Source: an uncultured Planctomycetia bacterium (GTDB lineage Bacteria > Planctomycetota > UBA1135 > GCA-002686595). From it: a stretch of 26,279 nt of DNA. How positions within the stretch are numbered: position 1 is the first letter of the stretch; every line of letters begins with the position of its first letter. The notes below the pieces were generated by a model. The model worked only from the letters and a program-made list of their open reading frames with translations. It was not told the origin of the DNA and did not search any database. Made by a program: the position numbers and the translations under genes. Where the stretch lies: NCBI GenBank assembly GCA_938003765.1, contig CALKYE010000307.1, forward strand, positions 1 through 26,279, given 5' to 3'. This document shows positions 15,380-22,872 of the stretch, one piece after another.

Positions 15380-16228
15380 TCAGCTCGACGGGACCGTGCG
15401 CTGGCGCTGCTCACCCAGGCCGTCGATGCCAAGCCGCATGACCTGGCCCGCGCGCAGGTAGATCGGCTCGGGCTTCTGGCCCAGGCCCACGCCCGGCGGC
15501 GTGCCGGTCGAGATCACGTCGCCCGGATGCAGGCTCATGAAGCGGCTCAGGTAGCTCACGAGGAACGCGACGCCGAAGACCATCGTCTTGGTGTTGCCGT
15601 CCTGGAAGCGGCGGCCGTCGACTTCGAGCCACAGGTGCAGGTTCTGCGGATCGCGCACTTCATCGCGCGTGACGAGGTAGGGCCCCATCGGCCCGAAGGT
15701 GTCGCAGCTCTTGCCCTTGACCCACTGCCCTGTGCCTTCGAGTTGGAAGGCGCGCTCGGAGAGGTCGTTGATCACGCAGTAGCCCGCGACGTGCTCGAGC
15801 GCGCGCTCCGGCGTGACGTGCTTGGCCTTCGAGCCGATCACGACGCCCAGCTCCACTTCCCAGTCGGTCTTCTCCGCGCCGCGCGGGATCTCGACGTCGT
15901 CGTTCGGGCCGCAGATCGCGCTTGTCGCCTTGCTGAACACGACGGGCTCGGCCGGAACCTGCGCACCGGTCTCGGCCGCGTGGTCCGCGTAGTTGAGCCC
16001 GATGCACAGGAACTTGCCGACGCCGCCGACGCAGGCGCCCAGGCGCGGTGAGCCTTCAACGCGCGGCAGCGACTCGACGTCCAGCGCGCGCAGCCGCGCC
16101 AGCCCCGCGGGACTCAGCGCCTCGCCGCGCACGTCGTCGATCACGCCCGCGAGCGAGCGCAGGCCGCCCTTCGAGTCCACGACGCCCGGCTTCTCGCGGC
16201 CGAGCTCTCCATAGCGAAACAGCTTCAA
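15380..16228 (-). CDS. FAH-family hydrolase, probable 2,4-diketo-3-deoxy-L-fuconate hydrolase
   Basis: The 282-aa fumarylacetoacetate hydrolase family protein has an N-terminal lid region and a catalytic domain with CIGLNYADHAAE, the metal-binding WEVELGVV (Glu124, Glu126) and Asp155 in VINDLSERAFQ. KGKSCDTFGPMGPYL and DVISTGTPPGVG are also present. In the non-phosphorylative L-fucose pathway the last step splits the diketo acid into pyruvate and L-lactate, and an FAH-family enzyme does this. The gene starts with TTG at 16228, one base after the SDR stop, with GGAG 8 bases upstream, so it is tightly coupled. Sequence alone cannot exclude the related rhamnose or ureidoglycolate activities; the neighbours favour fucose. 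Confidence 0.88.
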   Translation of the reverse strand: MKLFRYGELGREKPGVVDSKGGLRSLAGVIDDVRGEALSPAGLARLRALDVESLPRVEGSPRLGACVGGVGKFLCIGLNYADHAAETGAQVPAEPVVFSKATSAICGPNDDVEIPRGAEKTDWEVELGVVIGSKAKHVTPERALEHVAGYCVINDLSERAFQLEGTGQWVKGKSCDTFGPMGPYLVTRDEVRDPQNLHLWLEVDGRRFQDGNTKTMVFGVAFLVSYLSRFMSLHPGDVISTGTPPGVGLGQKPEPIYLRAGQVMRLGIDGLGEQRQRTVPSS

Positions 16229-16229
16229 A

Positions 16230-16988
16230 TCAAATGCTCCATCCGCCGTCGATGACGTAAACCGCGCCCGTGGTGTAGCTCGACTCGTCGGAGGCGAGGT
16301 GCACGACCAGCGCTGCGATCTCTTCCGCCGTTCCCAGGCGCCCGATCGGCTGGCGCGCGACGAACGCCGCGCGCGCCTTGTCGACGTCGCCGTCGAAGCT
16401 CGCGCTCAACTGCTCGATGCGGCCGTCGAGCGAAGGCGTCTGCACCGTGCCGGGACACACCGCGTTGCAGCGCACGCCGCGCGACACGAAGTCGGCCGCC
16501 ACCGACTTGGTCAGCCCGATCACCGCCGCCTTGGTCGTCCCGTAGGCGCAGCGATTGGGCGCGCCCTTCACGCTGGACGCGACCGAGGACATGTTGACGA
16601 TCGAGCCTTTGCCGCGCGCGAGCATGCCCGGCAGCACAGCGCGGATCGTGCGGTACATCGAGGTCACGTTGAGGTCGAGCGCGAAGGTCCATTCCTGCCC
16701 CGAGCAGTCGAGGATCGAGCCGTGGTGCACGTAGCCCGCGCAGTTGAACAGCACGTCGAACGGTCCTTGTGTGCTCACGAACTCCGTCACCGCGCGCTCG
16801 TCGAGCACGTCGAGGCGTCCGACGGAGAGGCGCGGCTCTTCGCGCACCAACTGCTCGAGAGCCACGTCGTTCACGTCGGTGGCCCACACGTGCGCGCCCT
16901 CGCGTGCGAACGCCAGCGCCGCCGCGCGCCCGATGCCCTGACCCGCCGCCGTGACCAGCGCCGTCAGCCCGTGCATGCGACCGCTCAT
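16230..16988 (-). CDS. SDR, probable 2-keto-3-deoxy-L-fuconate 4-dehydrogenase
   Basis: The 252-aa classical short-chain dehydrogenase has the cofactor loop TAAGQGIG (residues 13-20) and an acidic Asp38 after beta-2 (ATDVN) favouring NAD. The substrate and catalytic part is FNCAGYVHHGSILDC, NMSSVASSVKG (Ser135) and CAYGTTKAA (Tyr149, Lys153). The segment around 132-166 is strikingly like human DHRS6/BDH2 and its bacterial relatives. Some of those relatives oxidise 2-keto-3-deoxy-L-fuconate to the 2,4-diketo acid. It starts 2 bp after the fuconate dehydratase stop and is followed after 1 bp by the FAH gene, which would consume its product. Confidence 0.9.
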   Translation of the reverse strand: MSGRMHGLTALVTAAGQGIGRAAALAFAREGAHVWATDVNDVALEQLVREEPRLSVGRLDVLDERAVTEFVSTQGPFDVLFNCAGYVHHGSILDCSGQEWTFALDLNVTSMYRTIRAVLPGMLARGKGSIVNMSSVASSVKGAPNRCAYGTTKAAVIGLTKSVAADFVSRGVRCNAVCPGTVQTPSLDGRIEQLSASFDGDVDKARAAFVARQPIGRLGTAEEIAALVVHLASDESSYTTGAVYVIDGGWSI

Positions 16989-16990
16989 GC

Positions 16991-18316
16991 TCACCTCGCG
17001 GCCGCGCTCAACGCCGTGCGCTCGCGCCACACGCGGCCGCTCGGGAACTCGTACGCCTCGAGCGACGCGGATTTCATGGTGATGCCGTACCCGGGAGCGG
17101 TGGGCACGAGGTAGCGACCGTTGCGGACCTGCGCGGGGTGCTCGAAGTGTTCGTGCAGGTGCGACACGAACTCCGCGACGCGCTGGTCCAGCGTCGGCGC
17201 GATGCGGATGAAGTCGACCATGATCAAGTGGTTGACGTACTCGCACAGCCCGACGCCGCCGGCGTGAGGGCACACCGGCACGTTGAAGCGACGGGCGAGC
17301 AGCAGCACGGCCAGGACCTCGTTCACACCGCCCAGGCGGCACGAATCGATCTGGCAGAAGCGGATCGCGTTCGCCTGCAGCAGTTGCTTGAACACGACGC
17401 GGTTCTGGCACTGCTCGCCGGTCGCGACGCCGATCGGCGCGATGGCCTTGGCGATGGCCGCGTGGCCGAGCACGTCGTCGGGTGAAGTGGGCTCCTCGAT
17501 CCACCACGGATCGAAGCGCGCCAGCTCCTTCATGTTCGCGATCGCCTCGCCGACGTCCCAGCGCTGGTTGGCGTCGAACATCAGGTAGCGCTCCGGGCCG
17601 ATCGCTTCGCGCACGACCGCCGCGCGCCGCAGGTCGTCGCGCAGGTCGGCGCCGACCTTGATCTTGAAGTGCCGCCAGCCTTCGGCGATGCCCTCGCGGC
17701 ACAGCTTGCGGATCTTCTCGTCGCTGTAGCCGAGCCAACCGGCCGACGTGGTGTACGCGGGATACCCCTCGGCGCGCATCTGCGCTTCGCGCGCGGCCTT
17801 GGTCGGCTCGTTGGCGCGCAGGATCTCGAGCGCCTGCTCGCGCGTGAGCACGTCGCTCAGGTAGCGGAAGTCGATCGCGGAGACGAACTCCTCGGGGCTC
17901 ATGTCGACCAGCAGCTTCCACAGCGGAACGCCGCGCGACTTGGCGTACAGGTCCCAGGTGGCGTTGATCACCGCCGCCGTGGCGAGGTGGATCACGCCCT
18001 TCTCGGGCCCGACCCAGCGCAGTTGCGAGTCGCTGGTGAGCGTGCGCCAGAACCCGGCGAAGTCGCTCGTGATCGAGGCCAGCGTGCGCCCCACGACCAG
18101 ACGCGAGAGCGCCTCGCACGCTGCGACGCACAACTCGTTGCCGCGGCCGATGGTGAACGTGAGCCCGTGCCCCTCGAGCCCGTCGCGATCGGTCTCGAGG
18201 ACCACGTAGGCCGCCGAGTAGTCGGGATCGGTGTGCATCGCGTCCGAGCCATCCATGTGGTCGGACGTCGGGAAGCGGATGTCTCGGACTTTGAGCGCTG
18301 TGATGCGAACGGTCAT
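16991..18316 (-). CDS. fucD: L-fuconate dehydratase (enolase superfamily, FucD/ENOSF1 type)
   Basis: The 441-aa enzyme fits the fuconate dehydratase sub-family of the mandelate-racemase-type enolase group over its whole length. The N-terminal capping domain includes RDIRFPTSDHMDGSDAMHTD. The barrel has HFKIKVG (Lys218, Lys220), metal ligands Asp248, Glu274 and Glu301, then Asp324 and His351 (CPHAGGVGLCEY). From memory, these positions coincide with those of the characterised Xanthomonas enzyme. It dehydrates L-fuconate to 2-keto-3-deoxy-L-fuconate. This is the most diagnostic gene of the cluster and anchors the pathway assignment. The ATG lies 30 bp after the lactonase stop. Confidence 0.95.
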   Translation of the reverse strand: MTVRITALKVRDIRFPTSDHMDGSDAMHTDPDYSAAYVVLETDRDGLEGHGLTFTIGRGNELCVAACEALSRLVVGRTLASITSDFAGFWRTLTSDSQLRWVGPEKGVIHLATAAVINATWDLYAKSRGVPLWKLLVDMSPEEFVSAIDFRYLSDVLTREQALEILRANEPTKAAREAQMRAEGYPAYTTSAGWLGYSDEKIRKLCREGIAEGWRHFKIKVGADLRDDLRRAAVVREAIGPERYLMFDANQRWDVGEAIANMKELARFDPWWIEEPTSPDDVLGHAAIAKAIAPIGVATGEQCQNRVVFKQLLQANAIRFCQIDSCRLGGVNEVLAVLLLARRFNVPVCPHAGGVGLCEYVNHLIMVDFIRIAPTLDQRVAEFVSHLHEHFEHPAQVRNGRYLVPTAPGYGITMKSASLEAYEFPSGRVWRERTALSAAAR

Positions 18317-18346
18317 GCGATGAACGGCATGCAGTGTGGGGTCGGC

Positions 18347-19237
18347 TCACCGCCCGTGGCCGACTCGATGATGTACGCGCAATCCGTAGAAGCGTGCGGC
18401 CGTTGCTCCAAAGAAGTCGTCACGTTCGCTCGGGTTCCACGCGCGCGTGAGTTCGTCGGAGATGTTGCGCCAGCGCGAGTAGGAGGCGCGGAGTTCGAGA
18501 ACGGGCCAGTCACTTCCCCACATGAGGCGCTCGGCGCCGAACGTCGCACGCAGGAACTCGAACTGGTTCTCCAGCAAGGACACCGGCCAGTCGGGTCCGC
18601 ATTCGGTGATCAGTCCTGAAACTTTGCAGAACGTCCGGGGATGCATCGCTAGCTCACGCAACTGCGCGCGCCACGCTTCGACGCCGCTCCACGATTCGCC
18701 CTCGGCCAATCTCGGTTTGGCCGCGTGATCGATCACGATCCACAGTTCGGGAACACGCGCGCGCAGTTCGCACAGCGCGGCGAGCTGCTCGGGCCTGACC
18801 AGCGCATCGAAACGCACTCCGAGTTGCGCCGACGAACGCAGCGCTTCGACGACGCGCGGATGCAACACCCAACGCGGGTCTTCGAGGTCCTGCAGCATCG
18901 GCCGCACGCCGACGAACTTGGGCGCGCGCGAAAGCCGCTCGAGCTCGCTCGACGCCGCGGGGTGCTCGAGATCGACCCATCCGACGACTCCGGCGAGCCA
19001 CTCGACGTCGCGCGCGGTCGCGAGCAGGAACTCCGTCTCCGCCACGCTGTCGGCGGCCTGCACCAGCACACTCGCGTCGACCTGCGCGTCGCGCAGGTGA
19101 GGCTCGAGGTCGCCGGGCCCGAAGTCTCGGTAGAGCGGCGCGAGTCCGGGCGTGAGCCAGCGATAGTCGCCGCGCTCGAGCTTCCAGAAGTGCTGGTGCG
19201 CATCGATGCGCACCGCGCGCGACGCACCCGCGCTCAC
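18347..19237 (-). CDS. Amidohydrolase_2 family L-fuconolactonase-like hydrolase
   Basis: The 296-aa TIM-barrel hydrolase (COG3618 type) has the metal motif DAHQHFW (His14, His16), His171 in VIDHAAKP and the C-terminal GSDWPV with Asp243. The early segment YRWLTPGLAPLYRDF is typical of L-fucono-1,5-lactonases and related sugar lactonases. It would open the L-fuconolactone ring before the dehydratase. Start GTG 19237 overlaps the oxidoreductase stop (GTGA) and stands ten codons before the metal motif, matching family length. Frames extending upstream are antisense to the oxidoreductase gene and were rejected. Confidence 0.9.
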   Translation of the reverse strand: MSAGASRAVRIDAHQHFWKLERGDYRWLTPGLAPLYRDFGPGDLEPHLRDAQVDASVLVQAADSVAETEFLLATARDVEWLAGVVGWVDLEHPAASSELERLSRAPKFVGVRPMLQDLEDPRWVLHPRVVEALRSSAQLGVRFDALVRPEQLAALCELRARVPELWIVIDHAAKPRLAEGESWSGVEAWRAQLRELAMHPRTFCKVSGLITECGPDWPVSLLENQFEFLRATFGAERLMWGSDWPVLELRASYSRWRNISDELTRAWNPSERDDFFGATAARFYGLRVHHRVGHGR

Positions 19238-20322
19238 GGCGTGACTCCGCTCCCGGCGAGGGCCGTCCCTCCGCTGCGATCCGACTCGTACAGCGCCTCG
19301 ACCAGCGCCATCGTGCGCCAGGCGTCCTCGACGTTCGTGTGGAGCGCCGCGTCCTCGCCGTCCGCGAAGCGCTGCAGGTTGCTCATCGTTCCGAGGAACG
19401 CGTCGGGGAACCAGTTGCCGACGAGCGTCGCAGACTTCCACTCGTCGCCCGCGAAGGCGAACTCGAGCGCGTCCGGCCTGCCGCGCGGGTAGTCGAGGTT
19501 CACGCCCATCACCGCCACCGCGGCGCCGTCCAGGCCCTCGAGCCGCACCTGCGAGAGCTGGTGCTTGGGCCCGTGCATGTGGTGGTGGTTCACCGAGAGC
19601 GAGCAGCGCACGTCGTCGCCGTAGTCGAGGATCGCGCTGGTCCGCGAACTCGCGAGGTGCGCCGCGACCGGGTGCTTGACCGTGCGCGCGTAGACGCGCC
19701 GCGGCTCGCCGAGCAGCGAGCGGATCAAGTCGAGGTAGTGGATCGAGTGGAGCGCGATCTCCATGCGCTCGAGCGAGGCGAGGAACGGCCACAGCTCCCA
19801 CGGCATGCGGCAGTTCACGTGCAGGTCGAGCTCGACCAGCCGCCCGAGCCAGCCGCGCTCGCAAGCGTCGCGCAGGGCGAGCATCTGCGGACTGAAGCGC
19901 AACTGGAAGTTGACCGCGGCGATCAGGCGCTTGCGCCGGCACGCGTCGCGGATGCGCGTCGCATCGGCGAGGTCCACGCCCAGCGGCTTTTGGATCAGCA
20001 CCGCGGCGCCGTCGGGCAATCGCTCGACCACCGCGTGCACTGCGGCGGGCGGGAGCGCGACGTCGAACACGGCGTCGGGGGTCGCGAGCGCCGCCTCGAG
20101 GGTCGGGAAGACGCGCGCGAGCGCCCAGTGGCGTGCGAGCTGGTGCGAGCGCGCGGGATCGATGTCGAAGCAGCCCGCCACCGGCAAACCGCCCATGCGG
20201 TAAGCCGGCAGGTGCGCGTCGTTCACGATCCCGCCGGCGCCGATCAGGACGATCGCCCGCGGCCGCGTGGGAGCGGGCCAGCGTTGGCGCAGTGCGCCCA
20301 GCTCGCGCGCGGCCCCGCTCAC
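19234..20322 (-). CDS. Gfo/Idh/MocA-family oxidoreductase, candidate L-fucose dehydrogenase
   Basis: The 362-aa protein has an N-terminal Rossmann fold with VLIGAGGIVNDAHLPAY (residues 25-41) and the cofactor/catalytic Lys112. The usual EKP motif is QKP here (111-113). LHSIHYLDLIRSLLGEP (191-207) supplies the conserved Asp/His. The C-terminal beta-sheet domain follows. Members oxidise or reduce sugars and cyclitols with NAD(P). The cluster has no AKR- or SDR-type fucose dehydrogenase apart from the DHRS6-like enzyme, so this gene is the natural candidate for L-fucose to fuconolactone. That substrate is inference. The GTG start overlaps the iclR stop (GTGA). Confidence 0.85.
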   Translation of the reverse strand: MSGAARELGALRQRWPAPTRPRAIVLIGAGGIVNDAHLPAYRMGGLPVAGCFDIDPARSHQLARHWALARVFPTLEAALATPDAVFDVALPPAAVHAVVERLPDGAAVLIQKPLGVDLADATRIRDACRRKRLIAAVNFQLRFSPQMLALRDACERGWLGRLVELDLHVNCRMPWELWPFLASLERMEIALHSIHYLDLIRSLLGEPRRVYARTVKHPVAAHLASSRTSAILDYGDDVRCSLSVNHHHMHGPKHQLSQVRLEGLDGAAVAVMGVNLDYPRGRPDALEFAFAGDEWKSATLVGNWFPDAFLGTMSNLQRFADGEDAALHTNVEDAWRTMALVEALYESDRSGGTALAGSGVTP

Positions 20323-21143
20323 CTCACGCGCGGCGTGGCGCCGCCGGAGCCCGGAGCTCTCCCGCCCAGCGATGCCGAGAGGCGCGCCGCCGTGCGCAGC
20401 AACGCCTCGCGCGTGAGCACGAGCGAGCTGTCGTCGGGAACGTCGAGGCGCTCGATGAACGGAACGGTCATCGCCGCGACCGCCGACCCGCGGTGGTCGA
20501 ACACGGGCGCGCTGACGTCGCGCACGCCGCGGATGCGCGTGCTGTCCATCTCCTCGTACCCGCGCGAGCGGATCGCTTCGAGTTCGCGGACGAAGGCGCT
20601 CTTCGCGCCCGACTCCTGATCGGCGGAGCTCGCGCGCGAGAGGATGCGCGCGCGATCCTCGGGGTTCTGGAACGCGAGCAGCACACGGCCCGAGGCCGTG
20701 CTCGACAGCGCGATGACCGAGCCGACGCGCACCGCGAAGCCGATGTGACCGGGACTGTCGGTTTGCGCGACGACGACGCCGTGGCCGCTTTCGATCAGAG
20801 CGAGGTGGCACGACTGATGGACCTGGCTGGCGAGTTCGCGCAGCAGCGGTCCCGCGTTGCCGAGCAGGCGATCGATCGGCGTGTGGCGGTGCGCGAGCTC
20901 GAACAGCTTGAGCGTGAGGATGTAGCGGTCGCTCGGACGCTGGATCGACAGGTAGCCGCGCTCCACCAGGCAGTTGAGCATTCGGAAGATCTCGCCGACC
21001 GTGCGGTTGAGGCCGCGCGCGATCTCCGATTGCGACAACCCCTCGGGGCGGTCGGCCAGCAACTCCAGGATGTCCAAGCCCTTCTCGAGGGCAGGCGCGC
21101 GATAGCGACCGCGCTCGCTCTTGTCTTCGTCTGTCTTGCTCAC
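20319..21143 (-). CDS. IclR-family regulator of the fucose cluster
   Basis: A 274-aa regulator. A winged helix-turn-helix lies at about residues 15-75 (ALEKGLDILELLADRPEGLS, EIARGLNRTVGEIFRMLNCLV), followed by the IclR effector domain (about 90-265; LASQVHQSCHLALIESG, SSTASGRVLLAF, IRSRGYEE, DVSAPVFDHRG). GTG at 21143 was chosen. A longer frame back to 21284 would begin upstream of the predicted promoter and read through the operator. It heads the minus-strand run and overlaps the next gene by GTGA, so it is co-expressed with the catabolic genes it probably controls. The effector may be L-fucose or a pathway acid; not shown by sequence. Confidence 0.92.
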   Translation of the reverse strand: MSKTDEDKSERGRYRAPALEKGLDILELLADRPEGLSQSEIARGLNRTVGEIFRMLNCLVERGYLSIQRPSDRYILTLKLFELAHRHTPIDRLLGNAGPLLRELASQVHQSCHLALIESGHGVVVAQTDSPGHIGFAVRVGSVIALSSTASGRVLLAFQNPEDRARILSRASSADQESGAKSAFVRELEAIRSRGYEEMDSTRIRGVRDVSAPVFDHRGSAVAAMTVPFIERLDVPDDSSLVLTREALLRTAARLSASLGGRAPGSGGATPRVR

Positions 21144-21219
21144 GGGGGACTCGATGCTCGTCAGGAGGGGGTGGGAACTCGCGCACGCTTCCACCGGCGC
21201 GTCGGCGAGCCCCTGGACC

Positions 21220-21258
21220 GCTTTTACTTGCAAGCCTCGGTCTTTCGCAAGTAAAAGC
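21220..21258. promoter_or_regulatory. Symmetric divergent promoter/operator between iclR and the sugar-binding gene
   Basis: Perfect 12-base inverted arms, GCTTTTACTTGC (21220-21231) and GCAAGTAAAAGC (21247-21258), are separated by 15 bases and are AT-rich in a GC-rich setting. Read rightward, TTGCAA (21228-21233) and TAAAAG (21252-21257) make -35/-10 boxes 18 bp apart. The symmetry gives the same pair leftward (TTGCGA, TAAAAG). It is thus a likely bidirectional promoter, and the arms are probably IclR half-sites. Confidence 0.7.
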
Positions 21259-21292
21259 AGATTCCCTCCGCTGAGCCAACCCACCCACCGCG

Positions 21293-22270
21293 ATGCCCCG
21301 ACTCGGTCCCCTGCTCTCCTTCCTCGCCCTCGCGAGCCTCGCGGCGTGCGATGCGCGCAGCGACTCCCAGCTCGCGGCGCAAGACGCGGCGACCGCCCGC
21401 CCGCGCGTGGCGGTGATCCCCAAGGGCACGACCCACGTGTTCTGGAAGGCGGTCGAGCGCGGCGCGCGCGAAGCCGGCGCGGAGCTCCAACTCGACGTCG
21501 TCTGGAAGGGTCCGCTGCAGGAGAACGATCGCATGCAGCAGATCCAGCTCGTCGAGCAGTTCATCACCGACGGGATCGCCGGCCTCGCGCTCGCGCCGCT
21601 GGACCACACCGCGCTCGCGGCCGTGGTCGCACGCGCGAAGGCGAAGGACATCCCGGTCGTGATCTTCGACTCCGATCTCGACGGAACGCCGGGCGTCGAC
21701 TTCGCGAGCTTCATCGCGACCGACAATCGCGCGGCGGGTCAGCTCGCGGGCGAGCACTTGGCCAAGCTGCTGGGCGGCAAGGGCAAGGCGGTGATGCTCC
21801 GCTACGTCGTCGGATCGGCGAGCACCGACGCGCGCGAGAGCGGATTCTCACAGGCCGCCAAGGCCGCCGGTGTCGAGCTCAGCGTCGACAACCGCTACGC
21901 CGGCGCGACCGCGGGCGAGGCCAAGACCACCGCGCTCAACTTGATGGACGCGCTGCGCGAAGCGGGCGGTGTGTTCTGTTCGAACGAGTCGGCGACGGCC
22001 GGCATGTTGCTCGCGCTCGAGCAGATGGGCCTCGCGGGCAAGCTGCGCTTCGTGGGCTTCGACGCCTCGCCGCCGCTCGTGGCCGCGCTGCGCGAGGGCA
22101 AGATCGACGCGCTCGTCGTTCAGGACCCGCGCAAGATGGGCGCGCTCTCGGTGCGCACGCTCGCCAGGCTGCTCGCGCGCGAGACGGTCGAGCCGCGCAT
22201 CGACACGGGCGCGGTGCTCGTCACGCGCGACAACATGAACGACCCCGCGATCGCGGCGCTGCTCGAGTAG
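21293..22270 (+). CDS. RbsB-like periplasmic sugar-binding lipoprotein (ABC importer)
   Basis: The 325-aa protein has a lipobox L-A-A-C (Cys19) followed by Asp20; in enterobacteria Asp at +2 retains lipoproteins in the inner membrane. The Peripla_BP_4 domain spans about residues 38-310, with VAVIPKGTTHVFWKAVERG, GIAGLALAPLDHTAL, FIATDNRAAGQLAGEHLA and VFCSNESATAGMLLAL. The family binds monosaccharides for RbsABC-type importers. It diverges from iclR over the symmetric promoter and presumably carries the fucose-cluster substrate. No permease follows it; the matching ATPase is 2.8 kb downstream. No clear Shine-Dalgarno sequence was seen. Confidence 0.92.
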   Translation: MPRLGPLLSFLALASLAACDARSDSQLAAQDAATARPRVAVIPKGTTHVFWKAVERGAREAGAELQLDVVWKGPLQENDRMQQIQLVEQFITDGIAGLALAPLDHTALAAVVARAKAKDIPVVIFDSDLDGTPGVDFASFIATDNRAAGQLAGEHLAKLLGGKGKAVMLRYVVGSASTDARESGFSQAAKAAGVELSVDNRYAGATAGEAKTTALNLMDALREAGGVFCSNESATAGMLLALEQMGLAGKLRFVGFDASPPLVAALREGKIDALVVQDPRKMGALSVRTLARLLARETVEPRIDTGAVLVTRDNMNDPAIAALLE

Positions 22271-22302
22271 CGCTCGCCGAACAGCGCCGGCGCAACGGAC
22301 CG

Positions 22303-22872
22303 TCAGCGCTGGAACGTCAGCGCGGAGCCGAACTCCACGTAGCGCGCGCCGGCGCGCCGCGCGGCGTCCTCGAGCGGAGCGAGCAGACTTTCGATCTCGC
22401 CGAGCGTGCGGAGCGGGGCCGCGCAGCGTGGATCGCGCTCGGGCTCGAAGGCAGGGAGTTCGACCTTGCGCCATTGGCCCGCGAAGCAGACTTGGACTCT
22501 CGTCGCGGGCATGTGGAGCTGGTCCGGGCAGCTCAGCTCGTCGCGCTCGAGCGCATAGACGATGCGCCACGCGACCGAGATCGCGCGACGCACGACATCC
22601 CGGTCCAGCGTCGCGCGCAAGTAGCGTGAGTCGCGGTCCGTACTGCTGTCCTCGCGAATCACGACGGCCCCATCGCTCCACAGCGCGATGCGAAGCTGCG
22701 CGAAGTGCTCGCTGGAGTAACCGTCGCCGTTCTCGACGTGGACCGAAAGCGACGACGGACAAGCCTCCTTCTCCAGACGCCAGAGCCCATCGCAGCACCC
22801 CCACTCCGCTTCCGCCAGCGGCGCCGCGTCCGGCGCGCACGACGAGAGCGCGAGGAACACGGCGGCGAGCAA
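22303..22872 (-). CDS. Alternative reading: separate Cys-containing lipoprotein starting inside the GT2 frame
   Basis: If translation starts internally at TTG 22872 (codon 237 of the longer frame) or GTG 22860, a stand-alone protein of about 186-190 aa results. Its lipobox would be L-S-S-C, followed by CAPDAAPLAEAEWGCCDGLW and further cysteines (EACPSS, LSCPDQ, VQVCFAG, DPRCAAP). The positive residues expected in the signal (QTRR) lie upstream of both possible internal starts, which argues for the fused form or for a disrupted or miscalled start. No family was recognised. Confidence 0.35.
   Translation of the reverse strand: MLAAVFLALSSCAPDAAPLAEAEWGCCDGLWRLEKEACPSSLSVHVENGDGYSSEHFAQLRIALWSDGAVVIREDSSTDRDSRYLRATLDRDVVRRAISVAWRIVYALERDELSCPDQLHMPATRVQVCFAGQWRKVELPAFEPERDPRCAAPLRTLGEIESLLAPLEDAARRAGARYVEFGSALTFQR

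Noticed and set aside
20319..21284. IclR protein starting at 21284
   Set aside because: The extension reads through the symmetric promoter/operator and adds residues unlike the family; GTG 21143 gives normal length.
22271..22302. Intrinsic terminator between the convergent binding-protein and GT2/lipoprotein genes
   Set aside because: Only a weak 5-base stem is visible in the 32-bp gap and there is no T-tract.
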